From NCBI GenBank assembly GCA_937949545.1, contig CALEDR010000031.1, positions 1 to 38,869 on the forward strand: a DNA stretch of 38,869 bases, written 5' to 3'. Positions 8,448-17,000 of the stretch are shown piece by piece. Origin of the DNA: an uncultured Phycisphaerae bacterium. GTDB taxonomy: Bacteria > Planctomycetota > Phycisphaerae > Sedimentisphaerales > Anaerohalosphaeraceae. Every line of letters begins with the position of its first letter. Position 1 is the first letter of the stretch. Position numbers and translations under genes: made by a program. Below the pieces are notes generated by a model. It was not told where the DNA came from. It did not search any database and saw only the letters and a program-made list of their open reading frames with translations.

Positions 8448-8479
8448 AAGCGGACGGCGGTACTGCGTCCGCTTTTTTT
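8448..8479 (+). terminator. Intrinsic terminator of the ribosomal-protein operon
   Basis: A perfect 9-bp stem (8448-8456 with 8466-8474, AAGCGGACG/CGTCCGCTT) encloses a 9-base loop and runs into a tract of seven T from 8473. It directly follows rplQ, so it should end the long operon transcript before the HIT gene. Confidence 0.9.
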
Positions 8480-8503
8480 GTCGATTCAGGCGGGAGGATT
8501 CAG

Positions 8504-8920
8504 ATGGATGAATGTGTGTTTTGCCGAATAGCTGCAGGGCAGATTCCCTCCGCGAAGGTTTTCGAAAACGAGGACGTTTTGGCTTTTCTGGACATTGGTC
8601 CGGTATCGGATGGGCATACGCTGGTAATCCCCAAGCGGCATTACAGCCGACTGGATGAATGTCCTGCCTCGACGCTTTTGAGTCTGGCGGCCGCTTTGTC
8701 TCGCACGGCCGGCGCCGTCCAAAAGGCGATGAACGCGGATGGATACAATGTCCTTTGCAACAACGGCCGGGCGGCCGGACAGATTGTCGAGCATCTGCAT
8801 TTTCACATTATCCCCAGAAAGACAGGGGATGGGCTGTTCCGGAACTGGCCTTCGTATTCCTATCCGGAAGGAAAGGCCGCCCAGATAGCCGAACAAGTTC
8901 GCCGAATGCTCGAAAAATAA
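8504..8920 (+). CDS. HIT family (histidine triad) nucleotide hydrolase
   Basis: The 138-residue cytosolic protein belongs to the HIT superfamily, which hydrolyses or transfers nucleotidyl groups such as AMP-lysine, Ap4A or adenylated intermediates. The triad motif is H97-L-H99-F-H101 in 'EHLHFHIIPRK'; H99 is the expected nucleophile. The N-terminal 'CVFCRIAAGQIP' has a CxxC pair seen in zinc-binding HIT proteins, and 'DGHTLVIPKRH' is also typical. A GGGAGG lies 7-8 bases upstream of the ATG. The exact substrate cannot be read from sequence. It follows the ribosomal operon terminator. Confidence 0.92.
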   Translation: MDECVFCRIAAGQIPSAKVFENEDVLAFLDIGPVSDGHTLVIPKRHYSRLDECPASTLLSLAAALSRTAGAVQKAMNADGYNVLCNNGRAAGQIVEHLHFHIIPRKTGDGLFRNWPSYSYPEGKAAQIAEQVRRMLEK

Positions 8921-8932
8921 TTGAATGGGCGG

Positions 8933-8961
8933 TTGCACAGGGCCGCAAACTGTGGTATATC
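8933..8961 (+). promoter_or_regulatory. Promoter of the initiator tRNA gene
   Basis: TTGCAC (8933-8938) and TATATC (8956-8961) are separated by exactly 17 bases. This places a start site about 7 bases before the tRNA. The match is visible; activity is inferred. Confidence 0.6.
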
Positions 8962-8975
8962 AGACAAAACCTGAT

Positions 8976-9049
<74 letters not shown>

Positions 9050-9059
9050 AATGATTATC

Positions 9060-9097
9060 AAAAAAGGACTTGCAGAAAAATCGGCAAGTCCTTTTTT
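9060..9097 (+). terminator. Intrinsic terminator after tRNA-fMet
   Basis: A 14-bp stem (9060-9073 with 9084-9097), with GGACTTGC/GCAAGTCC at its core and A/T tracts at its base, closes a 10-base loop. The T6 run works for the + strand and the A6 run would serve the - strand, so it may be bidirectional. Confidence 0.88.
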
Positions 9098-9387
9098 GTT
9101 GAAAAAGGGCTGAATGCACCTTGTTTTGTCCTCTGCCAAAAGGGTTTTCTGAAGGAGGATGCTCCCCCAAAGCCCGGTTTTAAAAGTGTTCTATGAATTC
9201 GGCCCAGCTGGCAGATAATAACAATAGTCTCCCCATCTGTTCGAAAACCCCCTGTACCTGATTGTCAGGCCGTCTTTTTAAGGGAACGAACAGGTCCGAT
9301 AACTTTTTCTGCCTCTGGGGCAGGACAAAATCTCTCTTTCAGCGAAGGTTTTTTACTTTTTTGTTCCAGAATATTCAGATATTGGTG
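9098..9387. other. Non-coding spacer without recognised feature
   Basis: This stretch between the tRNA terminator and the next promoter has no credible reading frame, RNA gene or repeat that I can see. It is more A/T-rich and homopolymer-rich than the flanking genes. Confidence 0.5.
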
Positions 9388-9417
9388 TTGACTTTTTTCT
9401 TGTTTTTCCGTTATAAT
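9388..9417 (+). promoter_or_regulatory. Sigma-70-type promoter of the VTC/DUF4956/CotH operon
   Basis: TTGACT (9388-9393) and a perfect TATAAT (9412-9417) are separated by 18 bases in A/T-rich DNA. Transcription would start near 9424, giving a leader of about 136 bases before the first gene. The leader contains a small CTTCT/AGAAG hairpin near 9528-9541, but I recognise no known riboswitch in it. Confidence 0.72.
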
Positions 9418-9559
9418 TCGATTAGAAATGGATTAAAATAAACTCAAGAGGGGCGGCTTTTCTTGCATACAAAAGAGTGTGGGGTTTGTCAGGGTGTGGA
9501 AAAAGATAAATTTTGTCCAAATAGAACTTCTTTTTAGAAGATTTTGCTGATTCACACAA

Positions 9560-10474
9560 ATGTTCCGAAGTTTTCTGACAGGGAGAAAAGAAAAGAAGGA
9601 GATAGAGCCGGTCAAGAGGTCGCCGGGAAAAGATGCCGTTCCCCTCGAACCCGCTGAGCTTTCCGGGCCCTCACAAATTCAGTTGGAACTCACAAGCCCA
9701 TCCAGGGAGGAACTCGCTCTGGTCTGCTCTCAGGGCCGGAAAGATTTAACCTGCTGCCGATATGAATTGAAGTACCGGATTACGGAGGGGAAAGCTCAGG
9801 CCATCCGAGATTTTGTTCAGTATTATTTGTTGGTGGATAAGTATGCATTGATGTATCCGGACCGGCAGTACCCCATTTCCAGTCTCTATTGGGACTCACC
9901 GGACCTTCGGCTGTGCCGGGAAACCCTTTCCGGCAAATTGAATCGGTTCAAACTTCGAATTCGCACGTATAGTGATTTGCCGCAGACCCCGCTGTTTTTA
10001 GAAGTAAAGCGGCGAGTGAATAAAGTGATTGTCAAAAGCCGGGCTCGAATCGAACGGTCGGAACTGCAGGCGGCCCTGGAGGGTACGCTGGACCTTCACG
10101 GCCGCTCCGAGAAAGACCGCCAGGCGCTCCAGCAGTTTTTGTTTTATAAGCAGACCCTTCAGGCCGAGCCGGTCGTTCTGGTTCGGTATATGCGGGAGGC
10201 CTATGAGGGAGAGGGCGGCAATCGGGTGCGGGTTACCTTTGATCGGCAGCTTCATTTCCGAAAACCGTACGGAATGGAGGTGATGCTGAACGGACAGGGC
10301 TGGCAGTCGGTTCCGGTTCCGTTTGTCGTTTTGGAAATCAAGTTTACGGATCATTATCCGGCCTGGCTGGAGAAGATGATTCGCTTGTTTGAACTGAATC
10401 TGTCGTCGATGTCCAAATATGTCTCCTCCGTTTCCTGTTTTTCGGAAGGGGCCCTGTTCAGATATCTGGAATGA
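9560..10474 (+). CDS. VTC-domain (CYTH superfamily) polyphosphate-polymerase-like protein
   Basis: The 304-residue protein matches the VTC domain, the catalytic tunnel fold of yeast Vtc4 that builds polyphosphate from ATP. A non-conserved, charged N-terminus of about 70 residues precedes it. The core carries paired basic and acidic residues typical of the tunnel: 'ELKYRI', 'NRFKLRIRTY', 'FLEVKRRVNKVIVKSRARIE', 'VLVRYMREAY', 'RVRVTFDR', 'VVLEIKFTDHYP' and the final 'MSKYVSSV'. All the expected charged positions appear to be present, so activity is plausible. No membrane segment is seen. The start is uncertain because no good ribosome-binding site precedes ATG 9560. It overlaps the DUF4956 gene by ATGA, and VTC/DUF4956/CotH neighbourhoods are known in other bacteria. 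Confidence 0.85.
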   Translation: MFRSFLTGRKEKKEIEPVKRSPGKDAVPLEPAELSGPSQIQLELTSPSREELALVCSQGRKDLTCCRYELKYRITEGKAQAIRDFVQYYLLVDKYALMYPDRQYPISSLYWDSPDLRLCRETLSGKLNRFKLRIRTYSDLPQTPLFLEVKRRVNKVIVKSRARIERSELQAALEGTLDLHGRSEKDRQALQQFLFYKQTLQAEPVVLVRYMREAYEGEGGNRVRVTFDRQLHFRKPYGMEVMLNGQGWQSVPVPFVVLEIKFTDHYPAWLEKMIRLFELNLSSMSKYVSSVSCFSEGALFRYLE

Positions 10475-11169
10475 TGGACGCTTTACAGCATCTATTTGAT
10501 GAACTTTCCTCGCAGACGGGAGCGGATGCTCTGACAGTGATTCTGTCGCTGCTGCTGGCGTTTGTGCTCGGACAGGTGCTGGCGTGGATTTATTTCTTTA
10601 CGCATCACGGGCTGTCGTATTCCAAATCCTTTGTGCAGTCGCTGATTGTGATTACGATGGTGGTGGCCCTTGTGATGACGACGATTGCCGGCAGCTTTGT
10701 GGTGGCGGTCGGTCTGATGGGGGCACTGTCGATTATCCGGTTTCGGAATATGATTAAGGACACGCGGGACATTGCTTTTTTGTTCTGCGCTCTGGTGATC
10801 GGTATGGCCTGCGGGTCCGGACGATATGCGATTGCCGTCATCGGCACGGCGGCCCTCGGACTGGTGCTGCTGTATCTGTACTGGGCGGATTTCGGAGCGT
10901 TTCATTCGAGCAATGCGCTGCTTCGGTTTACTTTTCACGGCGAACTGAACCCGGATCATCCGCTTTTTAAGGTGCTCCGGCGGTTTTGCCGGACGATTGT
11001 CCTGACCTCTTCGCAAAGCCGCGGGCCGGACCGTTCCCGGATGGATTACGCGTATCAGATTACCCTGCGGAAGGCCTCTCTGAATCAGCAGATGCTTTCC
11101 GAACTGCGGAAGATCGAAGGAATTGAGAATCTGAGTCTGGCGATTCAGGAGCAAATCCTTGAACTCTGA
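10471..11169 (+). CDS. DUF4956 family membrane protein
   Basis: The 232-residue protein has several hydrophobic segments (about residues 22-45, 55-90 and 100-140) and a soluble C-terminal half. The conserved 'GLMGALSIIRFRNMIKDTRD' followed by 'IAFLFCALVIGMACG' is the hallmark of DUF4956. The function of the family is not established. Its genes commonly sit next to VTC-domain and CotH genes, as here. The ATG overlaps the stop of the VTC gene, and the gene end overlaps the next gene by 11 bases, so the three products are probably made together. The C-terminal soluble domain could contact the VTC enzyme or the fusion protein; that is inference. Confidence 0.85.
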   Translation: MMDALQHLFDELSSQTGADALTVILSLLLAFVLGQVLAWIYFFTHHGLSYSKSFVQSLIVITMVVALVMTTIAGSFVVAVGLMGALSIIRFRNMIKDTRDIAFLFCALVIGMACGSGRYAIAVIGTAALGLVLLYLYWADFGAFHSSNALLRFTFHGELNPDHPLFKVLRRFCRTIVLTSSQSRGPDRSRMDYAYQITLRKASLNQQMLSELRKIEGIENLSLAIQEQILEL

Positions 11170-12325
11170 CCGGAAAAACATTTCAAAGAGACGGGGGCAT
11201 ATTCTGGCGGGTCTGCTGCCGGTGTTGGTGTGGCTGGCGGCGCTGGCGGCGGTTTGTTATCTTTTTGTTGCCCGTCACGGGCGGTTTTCGATGGTGGGAA
11301 TCGCCGGTTCGCAGACCTGTGTTTTTACCGCTCCTGATTCCGGATGGGTTGTCTCGGTCCCGGTTCATCTGTATCAGACGGTCCGCCGGGGCCAGCCCCT
11401 GGCGGTGCTGCGGATGATGCCGCCGGCGGAAGTCGAGCGGTCTCGTGTCCAGCTGGAAGCGGAGAAAGCGGCGGCCCTGACGGAGCTGGAATATCGGAAA
11501 CTTCAGGCCGAACAGATGATTCGGCAGCTGGCCGCCGGACAGTCTCGAGAGCGCCTGGAACAGCTGTATCGCGAGCATCAGATGGCCTTGGATGCGGAAC
11601 GGACTCGGCTGCTGATTCTGGAGATTCAGACGCGTCTTGAACCGGCTCGCATTCAGCTCAAAGACCTCGAAAATGAACAGCGAGTCCTCGAAGATCTGCT
11701 GGCCAAGAAGGCGATAGAACCGTACGAACTCCAGAAAGTCCGCGTTCAGGCGGAGGCCCTGGCGGTTCAGATTGCTCAGGACCAGCAGCGGCTGGAGCAG
11801 GCCCGACAGGATTATCAGATGCTTCAGGAGCGCCTGGAGGCCTTCCGGGCTTCGGCTGGTTCGGTTTCTCCGGAGCCGATGCTGTCTCTGGAGCCGCTTC
11901 GGCGGGCCATTGTCCAGCAGGAAAAGCGGCTGGAGGATCTTTCGGCCCTCCATTTTGATGTGGTTCTGGAAGCGCCTTTTGACGGGATTGTTGCAGCCGT
12001 CGGCTGTACGGCCGGCCAGACCGTCAGCCGGGATATGCCGATTCTGACGCTGGTGGCGCCGTCTGTGGATTTTGTGACGGCCTGGATTCCGCAGGAGCAA
12101 AGCGGCTCGCTGGCACTGCATCAGCCGGTCGAACTCATCAAGACGTCCTCTCCCCGAAAGGTCCTCCGTTCTGAAGTCGCTGAAATCGGGCCGATGGTGG
12201 AACTGATGCCGGAACGGCTCTGGAAAAATCCGTCGGTTCCGGAGTGGGGCCGACCCGTTCGGATTCCGGTGCATCCGGATATGCAGCTGCTTCCGAATGA
12301 ACTGGTTGGAATTCGCGGCATTTAG
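11159..12325 (+). CDS. HlyD-type membrane-fusion (periplasmic adaptor) protein
   Basis: The 388-residue protein has one N-terminal membrane helix (about residues 15-37). A split lipoyl/barrel-sandwich domain follows, with first half 'FTAPDSGWVVSVPVHLYQTV' and second half 'VLEAPFDGIVAAVGCTAGQT'. Between the halves lies a long Gln/Glu/Leu-rich coiled coil of roughly 160 residues. A beta-barrel segment comes after ('VDFVTAWIPQEQSG'). This is the layout of adaptors that bridge an inner-membrane component to a TolC-like channel. The TTG at 11159 is chosen because AGGAG lies 7 bases upstream; it overlaps the DUF4956 gene by 11 bases. No ABC, RND or MFS transporter is encoded nearby, so its inner-membrane partner may be the DUF4956 protein. 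Confidence 0.85.
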   Translation: MNSDRKNISKRRGHILAGLLPVLVWLAALAAVCYLFVARHGRFSMVGIAGSQTCVFTAPDSGWVVSVPVHLYQTVRRGQPLAVLRMMPPAEVERSRVQLEAEKAAALTELEYRKLQAEQMIRQLAAGQSRERLEQLYREHQMALDAERTRLLILEIQTRLEPARIQLKDLENEQRVLEDLLAKKAIEPYELQKVRVQAEALAVQIAQDQQRLEQARQDYQMLQERLEAFRASAGSVSPEPMLSLEPLRRAIVQQEKRLEDLSALHFDVVLEAPFDGIVAAVGCTAGQTVSRDMPILTLVAPSVDFVTAWIPQEQSGSLALHQPVELIKTSSPRKVLRSEVAEIGPMVELMPERLWKNPSVPEWGRPVRIPVHPDMQLLPNELVGIRGI

Positions 12326-12360
12326 CCGACGGTTTTTATGAACAGGAACCTCCGAAACCT

Positions 12361-14022
12361 ATGAAAAACACGGTTCACACTGCCGGGGAGTTCTGTTTTC
12401 TGCTTTTTCTGGCCGGGTGGTTGGCCGGGTGTTCGCTGGACCCTGAACGGGTGAGCCGTCAGACGGATGAGAAAGTGTATTCTCTTCTGGAAGACCGCTG
12501 GGATAAGTCTTTCGGATCCGCAGAGGATTATCGAATTGAGCCCTTTTCGCCTCAGATGCGTCAGGAGCATCTGAAAGACTTGGGAAACAATTCTGTTCTT
12601 ACTCTGGCCAAGGCGGCGGAACTTGCAGTGACCAATACCCACGAGTATCAGCAGGCCAAGGAACAGCTTTATCTGACGGCTCTGGATTTACGGGATGTGC
12701 AGCATCTGTACGAGTGGACACCATTTGCACGGGCCGTCGGTGGGTATGCCAAAGAAGGCGACCAGGGTGGCGAGGGCGGACGGGAGGCGCTGGGTGGTTC
12801 CGGAGAAGGAGGCATCCGCAGGCTGCTGGCAAGCGGCACGGTTCTGACAAGCGGTTTGTCGGTCGGGTATATGGATGTTTTATCAGGGGATTTCCGGAGC
12901 GGTCTGCAGACAATCTTTCAGGCGGCGGTGACCCAGCCGCTTCTTCGCGGGGCGGACCGAAAGGTTGTTTTGGAGGCACTGACGCAGGCCGAACAGGATA
13001 TACTGTATGCTGTTCGGGACTTCAACCGTTTTCGACAAACTTTTCTGGTTTCCATTGTAACCGAGTATTACCGGCTGCTTTTTTATCAGATGCAGATGAA
13101 ATACAGCCGGGAACACTACCTGCAGATGCTTTCAATCTATGACAAGATGGCACCGCTGGTTCAGGCCGGCCGTCTGGCGGCGTTTGAACTGGAGCAGGCC
13201 CATCAGGATAAAATCCGCGCCTGGGACAGCTATCTTCAGACGCGGCAGCAGTATGAAACCCAGAAAGATGTGCTCAAACGGATGCTGAATATCCCGCAGG
13301 AGGCATCTGTAGAACCGGATGAAAATGAATGGGCGGCTCTGGAGAAAGGGCTGAAGGAGCCGCCTTTGACAGAGGAACAGGCGGTCGAGGCAGCGCTGAA
13401 TCAGCGTCTGGATTTGGCAAATGCCTTTGACCGCACCCTTGATGCGCAGCGCCATGCGGAAATAGCGGCGGATGCCCTGAAGGCGGATTTGACCTTCGTG
13501 GGCTTGTACAGTCCCGCCAATGACGGCGCCCGCCGGTATGCGTTCGGGGCCGACCCGGGGGATCTGCAGCGGGTTCGCGACCGCTATGAAGCCACCCTCC
13601 GGCTGGACCTGCCGCTGGACCGGGAAAGGGAGAAAAATAACTACAAACGGGCCCTGATTGCGCTCGCTCAGCAGCAGCGGATTCATCAGCAGCTGACTGA
13701 GCAGGTTGTGCTGGAGGTGCGGAAGGCCTATCGGGACTGTCGGGAAGCCCGGCAGCGCTATCAGGTTCAAAAGGAGGCCTGCCGGCTGGCGCAGGAGCGA
13801 CTGGAAAAGACCCTCGAGCTGATGCAGGTTGCCCGGGCCAAAAGCCGCGATGTGCTCGATGCCCAGAAGGATTCTTATCAGGCCCATCGGGCCTTTACGG
13901 AAGCCGTTTTTTCGTATTCGACGGCCCTTTTGCAGTTTTATCGGGATACCGGAATGCTGTGGGTGAAATCCGGCGGAGGATGGAAGGTGCGGACGGCGTC
14001 ATCGGCCGGTGTTCAGCCGTAA
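12361..14022 (+). CDS. TolC-type outer membrane efflux lipoprotein
   Basis: The 553-residue protein starts with a lipoprotein signal ending in the lipobox LAGC (cysteine at residue 24), so it is probably acylated and placed in the outer membrane. The mature part has two similar helical halves with 'VLTLAKAAELAVTNTHEYQQ' near residue 78 and 'EEQAVEAALNQRLDLANAFD' near residue 340. These are the repeated outer-membrane-factor motif that forms the trimeric alpha-barrel channel. It is longer than average TolC by an N-terminal segment and a Gly-rich loop near residues 135-150. It follows the fusion-protein gene by 35 bases and precedes the CotH protein by 27 bases, so all are likely co-transcribed. 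Confidence 0.85.
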   Translation: MKNTVHTAGEFCFLLFLAGWLAGCSLDPERVSRQTDEKVYSLLEDRWDKSFGSAEDYRIEPFSPQMRQEHLKDLGNNSVLTLAKAAELAVTNTHEYQQAKEQLYLTALDLRDVQHLYEWTPFARAVGGYAKEGDQGGEGGREALGGSGEGGIRRLLASGTVLTSGLSVGYMDVLSGDFRSGLQTIFQAAVTQPLLRGADRKVVLEALTQAEQDILYAVRDFNRFRQTFLVSIVTEYYRLLFYQMQMKYSREHYLQMLSIYDKMAPLVQAGRLAAFELEQAHQDKIRAWDSYLQTRQQYETQKDVLKRMLNIPQEASVEPDENEWAALEKGLKEPPLTEEQAVEAALNQRLDLANAFDRTLDAQRHAEIAADALKADLTFVGLYSPANDGARRYAFGADPGDLQRVRDRYEATLRLDLPLDREREKNNYKRALIALAQQQRIHQQLTEQVVLEVRKAYRDCREARQRYQVQKEACRLAQERLEKTLELMQVARAKSRDVLDAQKDSYQAHRAFTEAVFSYSTALLQFYRDTGMLWVKSGGGWKVRTASSAGVQP

Positions 14023-14049
14023 AACAGAAGGAGAGAAAGGCGGGAAATC

Positions 14050-17000
14050 ATGAGACGATTTCTGCTGTGGGCGGCGGTCTCTTTGTCGGCGGCCGCAGGG
14101 GGCTCTTATCCGGTCGGCGATTTGAATCAGGATTGGCGGGTGGACCTGGCCGACCTTGCGATTCTTGGGGAACAGTGGCTGAGCAACGTGTCCTGTGCCG
14201 GTCTTTTTTGTGCCGATTTGGACAGCCTTTCCGGCGTAACCCTGTCGGATTTCCAGCAGTTTGCGATGAGCTGGCTGACGGATTGGTCCCATCCGCCGCT
14301 GCTGATTAATGAATTTATGGCTTCCAACAACAGCGCCAGCGGCATCAGCGACCCGCAGGGGCACTTTGATGACTGGATTGAAATTTACAATGCCGGCGAA
14401 GTGCCGATTGATTTGGCCGGGATGTATCTGACCGACAATCTGAACAATCCCACCGCCTGGCGGTTTCCCTACGGTCGGCCGTCGGAAACGACGATTGCTC
14501 CCAAGGGGTTTTTGGTGGTCTGGGCGGACGGACACATTCAGGACAGTCCCGGACTGCATGCCTCGTTCAGTCTGAGTGCCGCAAGCGAGCAGATCGGATT
14601 GTTTAATACCGACGGGGTCAAACCGATTGATACCGTTGTTTTCGGCAGCCAGACAACCAATATTTCCTACGGACGCTGGCCGGATGGAGGTCCCGAACAG
14701 CGGTTTTTTGCCGTACCTACCCCCGGGGCGGCCAACAGCAGCGCTTATGCCGGTCTGACAGCCGAAGTGCAGTTCAGCCATCAGCGGGGGTTTTATGATG
14801 CGCCGTTCAGCCTGATTTTAAGCTCCGAGACCCCTGGGGCGACGATTTATTATACAGCCAACGGCAGCGCTCCGATTGAAAATGAGGCCCCGACGGCGGC
14901 GGCTGTGCGGTACACGGGGCCGATTTTGGTTTCTTCTACGCGCTGCATTCGTGCAGCGGCGGTCAAAACCGGCTGGAAGCCGAGCCCTGTCGGCACACAC
15001 ACGTACCTTTTCGGCGCTTCTGCGGCTGTGCGGTCGATGCCGGTTATCTTCCTTGTCGGAGACCCGCAGAAATCTCTGTACGAGCCGGACGGCGTGATGG
15101 CGATTGTCGGCGGCACGTACAACAACGGCGTCTGGCAGTCCAGCGGCCCGGGCAGCTATAACAATCCGCTTCAGCGGGGACGAAGCTATGAGCGGCCTGT
15201 GTCGTTTGAATATCTGAATCGGAATACGGGGGCGGCCTTTCAGCAGGATTGCGGAATTCGGGTCCACGGCAGTGATTATACGCGGCCCCGCTATACACGC
15301 GGGGAAGACTGGATCACCTGCTGGGTGAACTGGTGGCCGGGCTGGAACACCAACAAGTTCAGTTTCAATCTTTGGTTTCGCAATATGTACGGAGCCGGGC
15401 GGCTGGAGTATCCGCTGTTTCCGTTTTTGGGTGTGGATTCGTTTGAGAGCATTGTTCTGCGGGCCGGGCATAACGACGCCTGCACGCCCTTTGTCAAGGA
15501 TGAATGGGCCCGTCGGCTGTTTCGGGACATGGGGCATGCGCAGGTGACCGGACTTTTTGCCAACCTGTACATCAACGGTGTTTATCGCGGCTATTACAAT
15601 CCGACCGCCCGCGGTGATAAGGAGTTTTATCAGGAATGGTACAAAACCCAAGACGATTTTGACGTCATTACGCAGTCCGGCGTGCGGGACGGGGACAATG
15701 CAGCCTGGAGCAGTCTGCTTTGGTACGCCAACAACCGCAGTCTGAGCAATATGGCTGAGTATGAGTATGTGGCAAGCCGGCTGGACCTTCCGTCTTTTAT
15801 CGATATGCTGATTCTTCAGAATTACATCGGCAATTTTGACTGGCCCGGCAACAACTGGGATGTGCATCGGCAGAGAACTCCGGACGGGAAATTTACATTC
15901 AGCATCTGGGATGCGGAAGGGCTGGCGGAAACGTGGGTCTTCGGAAACAATGGGGAGAATCTGCAGAAAAATTCTTTTGAAGATTTTCCGAGCTGGACAT
16001 CTCCGACCGGTCTGAACAATCTGTCCTGGTGTCCGATTTCCCAGCTGTATCGAGCCCTGCGGAACAATCCGGAGTTTCGGCAGATGTTTGCCGACCGGGT
16101 GCACCGGCATTTCCGAAATGGAGGGGTTCTGACTCAGGCGAATCTCCTGGCGAAATGGTGGGAGGTGTTTAACGAAGTGTCCGCGGTGCTGCCGGAAACG
16201 TCGGCGTTTCCGGTCCGCTATGTGCCGGATGTGTTTATCCCGCGGCGGGAGCCCTATGTGCTGGCGGCCTTTGCCAACAATAATTTGTTCAGCACATCAT
16301 TCGGCTATCCGATTTTTCATATCAACGGGGCGTACCAGCACGGCGGATATGTCAGCTCCGGTTCGATTCTGACAATGACTCAATCCGCCCCTTCGGGGAC
16401 ACTCTACTATACGCTGGACGGAACGGACCCGCGCCTGCCTTCATCTACCCAGTTGGTCGCGCAGGGATTGGTCGTGCCCGACGGCGCCCCCAAGAAAGTG
16501 CTGGTTCCCGCAGGGGATATCGGAACAGCCTGGCGGGGCGGCAGCGAACCTTTCAACGATGCCGGCTGGACCGGAGGCACAGGCGGGGTGGGATACGAAC
16601 GGCAGACCGGCTATGAGAGCATGATTGGGATTGATGTCGGAGCGGCGATGTATAACAAGAATGCAACCTGTTATGTCCGGATTCCGTTCACTGTGGACGG
16701 TGTTGCTCTGCCGCATTATACCACGCTGACGCTGCGGGTCCGCTATGACGACGGGTTTGTCGCCTTTTTGAACGGAACAGAGGTCAAGCGGGTGAATGCC
16801 CCTGCTTCCCTGAGCTGGAACTCGGCGGCCACCGCCAGTCGAGAGGCCTCCGCTGCGTGGGATTCCTTTGACATTTCCGCGTATAAAAGCGCACTGCGGG
16901 CCGGAACGAACATTCTGGCGATTCACGGCCTGAATGCAAATCCCACCAGTTCCGATTTTCTGATTTCAGCGGAATTGGAAGCACCTTCCATTTATACGAC

